This document shows, piece after piece, positions 1 through 6,486 of a DNA stretch of 6,626 nucleotides (position 1 is its first letter; every line of letters starts with the position of its first letter). Source of the DNA: a bacterium (GTDB lineage: Bacteria; UBA9089; UBA9088); assembly GCA_040756715.1 (NCBI GenBank), contig JBFLYE010000131.1, positions 1 through 6,626 on the forward strand, given 5' to 3'. Both the position numbers and the translations under genes were made by a program. Below the pieces are notes generated by a model. The model did not search any database, was not told the origin of the DNA, and worked only from the letters and a program-made list of their open reading frames with translations.

Positions 1-62
1 TTAATTCAAAATTCAACATTCAAAATTCAAAATTTTATAAAGCGTTATGGAAATTAACTATA
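1..62. repeat. Second copy of the orientation-B repeat, cut by the left window edge
   Basis: Bases 1-46 are identical to 1706-1751, and the match runs on to 62 with one substitution (ATGG versus GTGG) and one extra A. The copy lies in the same orientation as that at 1706-1766, so the two form direct repeats around the 459-aa protein gene. It begins 41 bases downstream of that gene's stop codon. No separate hairpin-plus-U-tract terminator is visible in the gap. The true left boundary is outside the window. Confidence 0.92.
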
Positions 63-103
63 GGATACTAAACACATACTCCGCGATGGTTATCATTGGT
101 GCA

Positions 104-1483
104 TTATTTTATTGCCTTAAGGGGTATTGCAACCGCCTTATATTTTTTAAATTTCCAGGATATGGCTGTTTTGTATGGTTTTTCTACTACCTCTCTTTTT
201 ATATCTTTCTTACCCCCTTCCTTCTTGCTAACTACCTCTTTATCCCTCTTTACTTTCTTCCTTTTTTTATAGGTATTCTTTGTATCAAGGATTACCCCTC
301 CGATAAGGAAATATTGCTGTGTCCAGGTTCCCCTGTGTATTTCCCTAACCGTCTCTTTAATAGAAGGTATCTTTGATGGTGTATCAATGGGTTTTATTGG
401 ATAATCTGCTAATGCCAAATTTTGAAGATGGCCCCTATCTTTAAGCCACCTTGCTATAGCCACAAATTTTGCTATTCTAATAAGCTCTTTATAAATAGGC
501 ACCTCTTTGGCAAATTCCCTATAATTTTCTTCAAAGAAAGAGGCAAATTCCTCTGGTGCTTGATATTTACTTTCACTTTCAACCCCCATTACAATCTTAT
601 CAAACATAATGCCCCCTCCTTCTTCTATAAGGACAACCTCTTTTGGCTTAAACCAGATTCTGCTAAAATGCCCTATTTTTATATTCTCATCTTTATTAGA
701 AACAAGCTCTATCAGGGTTTTAAATCCAGAAAGGGAGGATGTAATTGTTTCTTTAGTTATAGGGTCTTTTCCAAAGCTTAATGCCTTTAGCATCCTATCT
801 GCCTCAAACAGCCTTTGCCCAAGGTGGGTATTGTTTATTTCATTTGGTATATAGCGCACCTTTTGGTAAGCATTGCAAGGCTCAATGCTTACACCTGGAT
901 TTTCTTCCCCTTTTATAATCTTCATTACCATAATTAAATCATCCATATCCATAGGGGGAAGGGATGGGTCTTTTTTGCTTGTATCAGAAAGGATAACTGG
1001 CCAGCCTAAATTATTATCCCAGATTGCTCCATCAACATCATTAAGCTTAGCAAATGCCTTATATGCCTCTTGGATGCGCAACCTAGGCAATTCCTGCCTT
1101 GCTTTTTCTACCTCAGGAAAGCCAGGATATTCATTGATAAATCCTTCGTAAGCATCCAGACTATCCTTTTTTTGGGTAATTTCCCAGGCAAGACAAGATG
1201 CCTTTTTCATAGCTGTTTTAGAAAATCTGCCTTTGGGAAATTCCTTAAGATAATTTTTATAGCTATTAAGGTCGTTTGCCTGTAAGGTTTTTATCCAGTA
1301 TTTAACCTCTCTCTTATGAGAGCTTATGGGAAATTTACCAACAAAGGATTTATATGATAAGATGCTATTTATCTGGCAGGCTTTATCAAAAGCTTTGGAT
1401 TCTATCCTTTTAAAAACTATAATTCCCACTATTGTTCCAGCTAGAATTATACAAACAATCAATAGCAATACAAGCTTCTTCAA
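104..1483 (-). CDS. Uncharacterised membrane-anchored protein with SYxxFLxxFP helical repeats and a Lys/Arg-rich tail, 459 aa
   Basis: I do not recognise this gene. It starts at TTG, and the protein opens MKK followed by a hydrophobic segment (residues 4-24) ending in charged FKRIESK, which suggests a signal anchor with the bulk of the protein outside the cytoplasm. Three degenerate helical repeats follow at about 38-60, 69-91 and 105-128, each with an aromatic pair then (F/Y)P: SYKSFVGKFP, SYKNYLKEFP, AYEGFINEYP. This pattern resembles TPR-like repeats of bacterial secreted or scaffold proteins. A central domain (about 137-352) has MDMDDLIMVMKII, ENPGVSIEP, LFEADRMLK, EEGGGIMF and RIAKFVAIARWLKDRG. 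A block with SIKETV and IGGVILD (374-399) precedes a tail (406-459) in which 22 of 54 residues are Lys or Arg. No catalytic motif is evident. The reading frame is intact, ends with TAA, and has its own promoter. The well-formed N-terminus, repeats and mixed composition support real coding; the function is unknown. Confidence 0.86.
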   Translation of the reverse strand: MKKLVLLLIVCIILAGTIVGIIVFKRIESKAFDKACQINSILSYKSFVGKFPISSHKREVKYWIKTLQANDLNSYKNYLKEFPKGRFSKTAMKKASCLAWEITQKKDSLDAYEGFINEYPGFPEVEKARQELPRLRIQEAYKAFAKLNDVDGAIWDNNLGWPVILSDTSKKDPSLPPMDMDDLIMVMKIIKGEENPGVSIEPCNAYQKVRYIPNEINNTHLGQRLFEADRMLKALSFGKDPITKETITSSLSGFKTLIELVSNKDENIKIGHFSRIWFKPKEVVLIEEGGGIMFDKIVMGVESESKYQAPEEFASFFEENYREFAKEVPIYKELIRIAKFVAIARWLKDRGHLQNLALADYPIKPIDTPSKIPSIKETVREIHRGTWTQQYFLIGGVILDTKNTYKKRKKVKRDKEVVSKKEGGKKDIKREVVEKPYKTAISWKFKKYKAVAIPLKAIK

Positions 1484-1495
1484 TTTATTATCTAC

Positions 1496-1524
1496 ACTAT
1501 AGTATCTTCCATCACTTAGTGCAA
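1496..1524 (-). promoter_or_regulatory. Promoter of the 459-aa protein gene (TTGCAC-17-TATAGT)
   Basis: On the minus strand, TTGCAC (1519-1524) stands 17 nt before TATAGT (1496-1501). The element aligns without gaps to the dnaE promoter, matching 22 of 29 positions including TTGC, ATG and AAGATACTATA. The TTG start codon at 1483 lies 12 nt after the -10 box, so the expected leader is only about 5 nt, with no Shine-Dalgarno sequence. The -35 box is a poor match to consensus, but the similarity to the dnaE promoter supports it. Confidence 0.62.
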
Positions 1525-1540
1525 AAATAGTATTTAAGAA

Positions 1541-1641
1541 ATTTTGAATTCTAAATTTTGAATTTTGGATTGAAGGTTTAAGTTTTATAAAATTTTGAAT
1601 TCTAAATTTTGAATTTTGGATTGAAGGTTAAGTTTTATAAA
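1541..1641. repeat. Tandem pair of ~51-bp heptamer-based repeat units, orientation A
   Basis: Two copies, 1541-1591 and 1592-1641, are identical except for one base in GGTTTA versus GGTTA. Each begins ATTTTGAATTC and ends TTTTATAAA. Read on the minus strand, the core is a run of in-phase heptamers (ATCCAAA, ATTCAAA, ATTTAGA, ATTCAAA). The pair lies just upstream of the promoter of the 459-aa protein gene and downstream of lpxC-fabZ. It is inverted relative to the next pair. Confidence 0.9.
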
Positions 1642-1766
1642 ATTTTTCCCCTTTTAATTCAAAATTCAACATTCAAAATTCATAATTTTATAAATTTTTC
1701 CCCTTTTAATTCAAAATTCAACATTCAAAATTCAAAATTTTATAAAGCGTTGTGGAATTAACTATA
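1642..1766. repeat. Tandem pair of ~52-bp heptamer-based repeat units, orientation B, with 3' extension
   Basis: Copies at 1642-1693 and 1694-1745 differ by one base (CATAATT versus CAAAATT). Each begins ATTTTTCCCCTTTTAATTC, contains the heptamers ATTCAAA, ATTCAAC, ATTCAAA and ATTCAAA in tandem, and ends in TTTTATAAA. The second copy continues into AGCGTT-GTGG-AATTAACTATA (to 1766). The segment 1706-1766 matches the left-edge repeat at 1-62. With the A units it can pair over 15 bp (for example 1604-1618 with 1726-1740). Confidence 0.9.
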
Positions 1767-1792
1767 AGTAATAGAGCCTATGAACTTTCCCT

Positions 1793-3070
1793 CTAAACAC
1801 CAAGAGAAAAGAGAAGGGTTGCTTCGGCAGCCAGCTCGCTGTCTACCCATCCCTTTACTTCAACCATACCTACCTTTTTTCTAATCTTTACCGGTATTGC
1901 CTCAAACCTTATTTGATCCCCGGGGATAACTGGCTTTCTAAATCGGACATTATCCAGACCAGCAAGATATACCAGCTTTCCCCTATTTTTCTCCTCTAAA
2001 AGAAGCAAAACACCCGCTGTTTGAGCCATTGCCTCAATAATGAGAACACCTGGCATAACCGGATTTCCTGGAAAATGTCCCTGAAAGAATTCTTCGTTCA
2101 TTGTTACATTTTTTATCCCAACAACCCTTTTCGCTGGCTCTATCTCAAGGATTCTGTCAATAAGAAGGAATGGATACCTGTGGGGAATTATTCCAAGGAT
2201 TTCTTTTATATCCATCCTTCCCTCCCCTATTACTATACCCTCATTCTTTTTTAGCATCTCCTCTATCCTCCTTGCCAATTTTATATTTAAGGAATGTCCC
2301 GAGCAATTGGCAATAATATGACCTTTTAATGGAATGCCCAGAAGGAAAAGGTCACCAATTAAATCAAGAATCTTATGTCTGACAAATTCATCTTCATACC
2401 TTAATGGCTTGTTAATAATTTCATCATCAGAGAGAACAATTGCATTTTCAAGAGAACCACCCTTAATAAGACCTGCTTGCCGAAGGCTATTGACCTCATC
2501 AAGAAAACCGAATGTCCTTGCTGGAGCTATCTCTTTTATAAAAGATGTTTCATCTAGCTTAAGTTCTAATGACTGTTTCTTTACCCCAGGATGAGAAAAA
2601 GAAATTGTATATGATACCTTAAACCCATTATAAGGAAGGATAGAGATAGACCTTCCATCCTCCTTTATCTCAACAGGACCTGTAAAAGAGAGATATTTCA
2701 TTCTTCCCTCCTGCTTTTTTATGCCCGCAGATTTTATAAGCAGAGCAAAGGGAAGACTGCTTCCATCCATAATGGGTATCTCAGATCCATTAACCTCTAT
2801 AAATAGGTTTGTAATGGAAAAAGAAGATAAAGAACCCAAAAGATGCTCTATTGTCTTAATCTCTGTTCCATCTTTTTTTAAAGAAATCTCCCTGTATGAT
2901 GAGGAAACATAGCAAAGCTTTGCAGGTATCTCTACATCATCCTTTATAAAAACAATGCCTGTATTAGGAGGAGCTGGTTTAAGGGCTATTGTAATATTTT
3001 GTCCTGTATGTAGCCCTATACCAGAGAGGGATACCTCTTTATTTATTGTATTCTGTGTTAAATTATTCAT
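1793..3070 (-). CDS. lpxC/fabZ: Bifunctional UDP-3-O-acyl-N-acetylglucosamine deacetylase / 3-hydroxyacyl-ACP dehydratase (LpxC-FabZ fusion), 425 aa
   Basis: Residues 1 to about 280 are LpxC, the zinc deacetylase that commits UDP-3-O-acyl-GlcNAc to lipid A. The GIGLHTG motif (17-23) is present, with E75 and H76 in TIEHLL, H232 and D236 in RHKILDLIGD, and H259 in CSGHSLN. These match the E. coli zinc ligands H79, H238 and D242 and the catalytic E78 and H265. Residues from about 286 to 425 are FabZ, which dehydrates 3-hydroxyacyl-ACP. It has PHRYPFLLIDR (296-306), GHFPGNPVMPG (331-341) with catalytic H332, and E346 in IIEAMAQ, the usual 14 residues later. Both halves therefore look active. Each uses 3-hydroxyacyl chains, so fusion fixes a stoichiometry between two competing pathways. 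The ATG at 3070 gives a normal LpxC N-terminus and lies 21 bp after dnaE. An in-frame TTG at 3088 adds six residues and has a better-spaced GTGGAG site, so the start is uncertain. No signal peptide is seen; the protein is cytoplasmic. Confidence 0.96.
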   Translation of the reverse strand: MNNLTQNTINKEVSLSGIGLHTGQNITIALKPAPPNTGIVFIKDDVEIPAKLCYVSSSYREISLKKDGTEIKTIEHLLGSLSSFSITNLFIEVNGSEIPIMDGSSLPFALLIKSAGIKKQEGRMKYLSFTGPVEIKEDGRSISILPYNGFKVSYTISFSHPGVKKQSLELKLDETSFIKEIAPARTFGFLDEVNSLRQAGLIKGGSLENAIVLSDDEIINKPLRYEDEFVRHKILDLIGDLFLLGIPLKGHIIANCSGHSLNIKLARRIEEMLKKNEGIVIGEGRMDIKEILGIIPHRYPFLLIDRILEIEPAKRVVGIKNVTMNEEFFQGHFPGNPVMPGVLIIEAMAQTAGVLLLLEEKNRGKLVYLAGLDNVRFRKPVIPGDQIRFEAIPVKIRKKVGMVEVKGWVDSELAAEATLLFSLGV

Positions 3071-3091
3071 CCTTCCCGAATCCCGCAATTC

Positions 3092-6000
3092 CTACTCCAC
3101 CCACACATTCTCTCCCCCCACAACCTCCTTTAAACTTGCAAACATCTCTTCATCAAGCTTAATCCTCTTTGCTGCCAATAAAACCCTCTCTGAACCATTT
3201 TTTCCAAAATGAAGATAGAATAGGCAATTTCCAGAAAAAGGGGAGATAATTTCTTTAATTTTATGGAGAATCTCTTCACAAGATGTGTTTAGCCGAAGGT
3301 GTATTGTCGGCCTCCTTTCATCAAAGGATAAGACCTTATCTGCTATAACCTTTGGTTCTCTCTTTTTATCTACCCTTCCCTCCACAATAACAATTGTGTC
3401 TTTTGCAACCTTATTTTCAGAAATTTTGTAGGCTTCGGGAAACAAAATAACCTCAATCCCTCCGCTTAGGTCTTCTATCTCCATAAATGCCATTGTATCG
3501 CCCTTTTTTGTCTTTGTCTTCTTTATCTTCCTTATCATCCCTGCTATGGAAACAAAAAAACCATCCCCTTTATCAAAAATGGAGATTATCTTTTCGTATC
3601 CTCTAAGCTTATCTTTATACCTTTCCAAAGGATGACCTGAGATATAAACGCCGGTTAGCTCCTTTTCAAGAGCCAGCTTCTGCATTTCATCCCATTCGGG
3701 AACATCTACAGGTTTTACTTCTTCTTCAAAAAGAGAAATTTGGTTTGTCTTTTTCCCATTTGTTTCAAGAACCTTATCTAAAGCAAGGATAAGGCTTGCT
3801 CGCTTACCAAGACCATCAAATGCACCTACTTTTATCAAACTTTCAAGAACCCTCTTATTTACAAGACGGGTATCAACCCTGTTGCAGAAATCAGAAAGGG
3901 AGGAAAATGGCCATTTCTTTCTTACCGATACAATTGATGAAGCAGCCAATTCTCCTACATGCTTTATTGCGGTAAGGGAAAACCTTATATTTCCATCCTC
4001 AATAGCAAAATATGGATATGAGCTATTTATATTGGGTGGAAGAATTTTTATTCCCATCTTCCTGCACTCATTGATATATATGGCTATCTTATCTTGGTTG
4101 TTCAATTCATTGGTAATAAGCGAAGCCATAAACTCTAAAAGATAATTTGCCTTAAGATAGGCTGTCTGATAGGCAATTAAGGCATAAGCTGCAGAATGTG
4201 ATTTGTTAAAACCATATTCAGCAAACCTGCTCAAAAGCTCATATATCTTTGAGGCAAGATGCTCTGAATGATTATGCCTTATACATCCCCTTATAAATTC
4301 ATCCCTCATCTTTCTCATCTTATCCTCTTGTTTTTTAGACATTGCCCTCCTTAGCTCATCTGCGGTAGACATAGAAAATCCTGCCAGGGTCTCTGCAATC
4401 TGCATAACCTGCTCCTGATAGACTATAACGCCATATGTTTGAGCAAGGATTGGCTTTAATAAAGGTGTTGGATATTCTATTTTCTTTCTTTGATGCTTTC
4501 TTTCTATAAAATCAGAAACCATACCAGATTTAAGTGGTCCTGGTCTATGTAAAGCAATGAGGGCGATTAAGTCTTCAAAGGTTGTTGGTTTTATCCTTTT
4601 TAATAAATCCTGCATTCCAGATGACTCAAGCTGGAATAAACCAATGGATTCTCCCCTTGAAAGAAGCTCATATGTCTTTTTATCATCAAGGGGAATTTTC
4701 TTTATGTTTATTTCAATTCCCTGCCTTTCCTTTATTAACTTTATTGTGTCATGGATTACAGTAAGGTTAACCAGGCCAAGAAAATCCATCTTAAGAAGGC
4801 CTATTGCCTCAATATCGTCTTTTGAATATTGGGTTGCAATCCTTCCCGATGTTGGGTCTTTGTAGAGAGGAACAATCTCTGTAAGGGGAAGGGAGCTAAT
4901 TACGATGCCTGCGGCATGGGTTGAGGCATGCCGTGTAAGACCTTCAAGCCTCATTGCTATATCAATAAGCTCCTTCTTTTTTTCATCACTTTTATATTCT
5001 TCTCTAAAGCTTGGAATTTTAACCAATGCCTCATGTAGGGTAACACCTACCTCCTCATTAAGCATCTTGGCAAGCTTATCACAATCACTATAAGAAAAAT
5101 TAAGGACCCTTCCTGTATCACGGAGAACCTGTCTGGCAAGCATGGTTCCAAATGTAATAATTTGGGCTGTTTTATCAGAGCCATATTTCTTTGTTACATA
5201 GGAAAGTATCTCATCCCTCCTTTTGTAGCAAAAATCTATGTCAATATCTGGCAGGGAAACCCTGTTTGGATTTAAAAACCTTTCAAAGAGGAGGTTATAC
5301 CTTAATGGGTCTATATCTGTAATCCCAAGGCAATAGGCAACAATAGAGCCAGCCACAGAGCCCCTTCCTGGGCCAACCGGAATTCCTTCTCTTTCTGCAT
5401 ATTGAATAAGGTCATGAATAATAAGGAAATAGCTGGCATATTTCATCTTTGAGATAACCGAAAGCTCATATTCAAGCCTTTCCCAAGCCTTCTCATCATC
5501 ATTATACCTTTCTTTTAAACCCTTTATACATAAGTGTTTTAAAGCCTCGTCTGGCTCTTCTTCTTTTGTTTCGTAGTGTGGGAGATAGAGAGAGCCAAAT
5601 TCAAGCTCAAGGTTGCAAGCATCGGCTATCAATTGTGTGTTTTCTATTGCAGAGGGAATATCTGAAAATAAGGCTTTCATTTCTTCTTCGCTTTTAAAGT
5701 AAAGCTCTGGGGTTTGAAATTTTAGCCTCTTTTCTTCTTCTATTTTCTTTCCTGTCTGGATGCAAATAAGGACATCATGTGCAGGATAATCAGCCCTTTC
5801 TAAATAATGGATGTCATTTGTTGCAACAAGACCAATGGAGAGCCTTTTTCCTATTTCAATTAAGCCCTTTCTTACAATTTCTTCCTCATCAAGGTTGTGG
5901 TTTAGAAGCTCAAGGTAAAAATTTTTGCTGCCAAATATTTTAAGGTATTCTTCTGCCTTTTTTTCTGCCTCTTTAATTCTTCCATCCAAGATAAGCCTTG

Positions 6001-6415
6001 GGATTTGACCCTTTGTGCAACCAGATAAAGCAATTATTCCCCTGCTATATTCCTTAAGAAGGCTTTCGTCTATCCTTGGCTTATAGTAAAACCCATCAAG
6101 ATAGCTTATACTTGTAAGCTTTATAAGGTTTTTATAGCCTGTTATATCTTTTGCAAGGAGGGTTATATGGAAAAGTATTTCCTTTTGCCTTTCTTTTATG
6201 TTATTGCAAACATAAAATTCACATCCAATTATGGGCTTTATGCCATGGGCAAGGGCTGTCTTATAAAACTTTATCGCACCAAACATATTTCCATGGTCTG
6301 TGATAGCCAAAGCAGACATTGAAAGGAAAGATGCCTTTTGGACAAGGCTTTCGACCCTTATTGCTCCATCCAATAAGCTATACTCAGAATGGCAATGAAG
6401 ATGGGTGAATTTCAT
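3092..6415 (-). CDS. dnaE: DNA polymerase III subunit alpha (DnaE), 1107 aa
   Basis: This is the catalytic subunit of the replicative DNA polymerase, which extends primers with dNTPs at the replication fork. Residues 1-270 form a PHP domain with an HLHCHS start (H5, H7, H9), ITDHGN (D40, H41), E66, H83, C133 and NDIH (D201, H203). The likely metal ligands are all present, unlike in E. coli DnaE. The polymerase core includes GPGRGSVAGS (348-357), the acidic motif PDIDIDF (D390, D392, D394) and KMDFLGL (third catalytic Asp, D544). Fingers follow, with KSHSAAYALIAYQ at 738-750. A tandem helix-hairpin-helix region lies near 810-880, a beta-clamp motif QISLF at 892-896, an OB fold at about 953-1030 and a C-terminal domain to 1107. 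The length is typical of the DnaE1 class and slightly shorter than E. coli (1160). The ATG is fixed because the PHP motif begins at residue 3. No Shine-Dalgarno precedes it, and a promoter lies directly upstream. The call is secure; intrinsic PHP proofreading is inferred. Confidence 0.98.
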   Translation of the reverse strand: MKFTHLHCHSEYSLLDGAIRVESLVQKASFLSMSALAITDHGNMFGAIKFYKTALAHGIKPIIGCEFYVCNNIKERQKEILFHITLLAKDITGYKNLIKLTSISYLDGFYYKPRIDESLLKEYSRGIIALSGCTKGQIPRLILDGRIKEAEKKAEEYLKIFGSKNFYLELLNHNLDEEEIVRKGLIEIGKRLSIGLVATNDIHYLERADYPAHDVLICIQTGKKIEEEKRLKFQTPELYFKSEEEMKALFSDIPSAIENTQLIADACNLELEFGSLYLPHYETKEEEPDEALKHLCIKGLKERYNDDEKAWERLEYELSVISKMKYASYFLIIHDLIQYAEREGIPVGPGRGSVAGSIVAYCLGITDIDPLRYNLLFERFLNPNRVSLPDIDIDFCYKRRDEILSYVTKKYGSDKTAQIITFGTMLARQVLRDTGRVLNFSYSDCDKLAKMLNEEVGVTLHEALVKIPSFREEYKSDEKKKELIDIAMRLEGLTRHASTHAAGIVISSLPLTEIVPLYKDPTSGRIATQYSKDDIEAIGLLKMDFLGLVNLTVIHDTIKLIKERQGIEINIKKIPLDDKKTYELLSRGESIGLFQLESSGMQDLLKRIKPTTFEDLIALIALHRPGPLKSGMVSDFIERKHQRKKIEYPTPLLKPILAQTYGVIVYQEQVMQIAETLAGFSMSTADELRRAMSKKQEDKMRKMRDEFIRGCIRHNHSEHLASKIYELLSRFAEYGFNKSHSAAYALIAYQTAYLKANYLLEFMASLITNELNNQDKIAIYINECRKMGIKILPPNINSSYPYFAIEDGNIRFSLTAIKHVGELAASSIVSVRKKWPFSSLSDFCNRVDTRLVNKRVLESLIKVGAFDGLGKRASLILALDKVLETNGKKTNQISLFEEEVKPVDVPEWDEMQKLALEKELTGVYISGHPLERYKDKLRGYEKIISIFDKGDGFFVSIAGMIRKIKKTKTKKGDTMAFMEIEDLSGGIEVILFPEAYKISENKVAKDTIVIVEGRVDKKREPKVIADKVLSFDERRPTIHLRLNTSCEEILHKIKEIISPFSGNCLFYLHFGKNGSERVLLAAKRIKLDEEMFASLKEVVGGENVWVE
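3095..3100 (-). promoter_or_regulatory. Candidate ribosome binding site GTGGAG for lpxC-fabZ, inside the dnaE 3' end
   Basis: The last two sense codons of dnaE (GTG GAG) read GTGGAG and end six bases before an in-frame TTG at 3088. That spacing suits a Shine-Dalgarno site for the TTG start. The ATG at 3070 instead has GGAAGG directly abutting it (3071-3076), too close for normal use, with a weak GGGA about 10 nt away. The site therefore bears on which start is used and suggests translational coupling to dnaE termination. Confidence 0.4.
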
Positions 6416-6422
6416 TTACAAA

Positions 6423-6451
6423 ATTATAGTATCTTGCATAAATTGTCGCAA
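6423..6451 (-). promoter_or_regulatory. dnaE promoter (TTGCGA-17-TATAAT), leaderless configuration
   Basis: Reading on the minus strand, a -35 box TTGCGA (6446-6451) is followed by a 17-nt spacer and a perfect -10 box TATAAT (6423-6428). Only seven bases (TTTGTAA) lie between the -10 box and the dnaE ATG at 6415, so transcription should begin at or within a base or two of the start codon, giving a leaderless mRNA. No purine-rich ribosome site exists in the gap. The -10 region shares the 11-mer AAGATACTATA with the promoter at 1496-1524. Confidence 0.75.
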
Positions 6452-6486
6452 TATTACAGTTAGACTAAAAGAGATTAGACCAAATT

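Larger units (their letters stand above)
1484..1792. other. Gene-free interval between lpxC-fabZ and the 459-aa protein gene
   Basis: This 309-bp stretch follows the lpxC-fabZ stop and precedes the TTG of the next gene. It holds, in minus-strand order, a short non-repeated segment (1767-1792), the B and A repeat pairs (1541-1766), and the promoter (1496-1524). I see no open frame with coding character and no conventional GC-rich terminator. The complementary A and B arms could fold in RNA and might serve as an AT-rich terminator of the dnaE-lpxC transcript, but that is conjecture. Confidence 0.7.

Noticed and set aside
47-376. Plus-strand 109-codon open frame with a hydrophobic, Phe/Tyr-rich translation
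   Set aside because: It is antisense to the C-terminal end of the 459-aa gene, begins inside the intergenic repeat, and its aromatic-rich content is the complement of Lys/Glu-rich codons. There is no ribosome site.
422-1285. Several overlapping plus-strand open frames opposite the 459-aa gene
   Set aside because: They lie fully within a credible minus-strand gene, overlap each other in different frames, and show no recognisable domains or start signals.
1451-1483. Possible lipoprotein signal (Cys11 in LLIVC) in the 459-aa protein
   Set aside because: The residue before Cys is Val, whereas a lipobox needs Gly, Ala or Ser there. A signal anchor is the better reading.
1541-1766. CRISPR-like array
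   Set aside because: Units are directly abutting with no unique spacers, are made of short heptamers, switch orientation, and have no cas genes nearby.
2021-5093. Plus-strand open frames opposite lpxC-fabZ and dnaE
   Set aside because: They are antisense to two genes identified by catalytic motifs, and their translations are low-complexity Ser/Leu/Phe-rich shadows.
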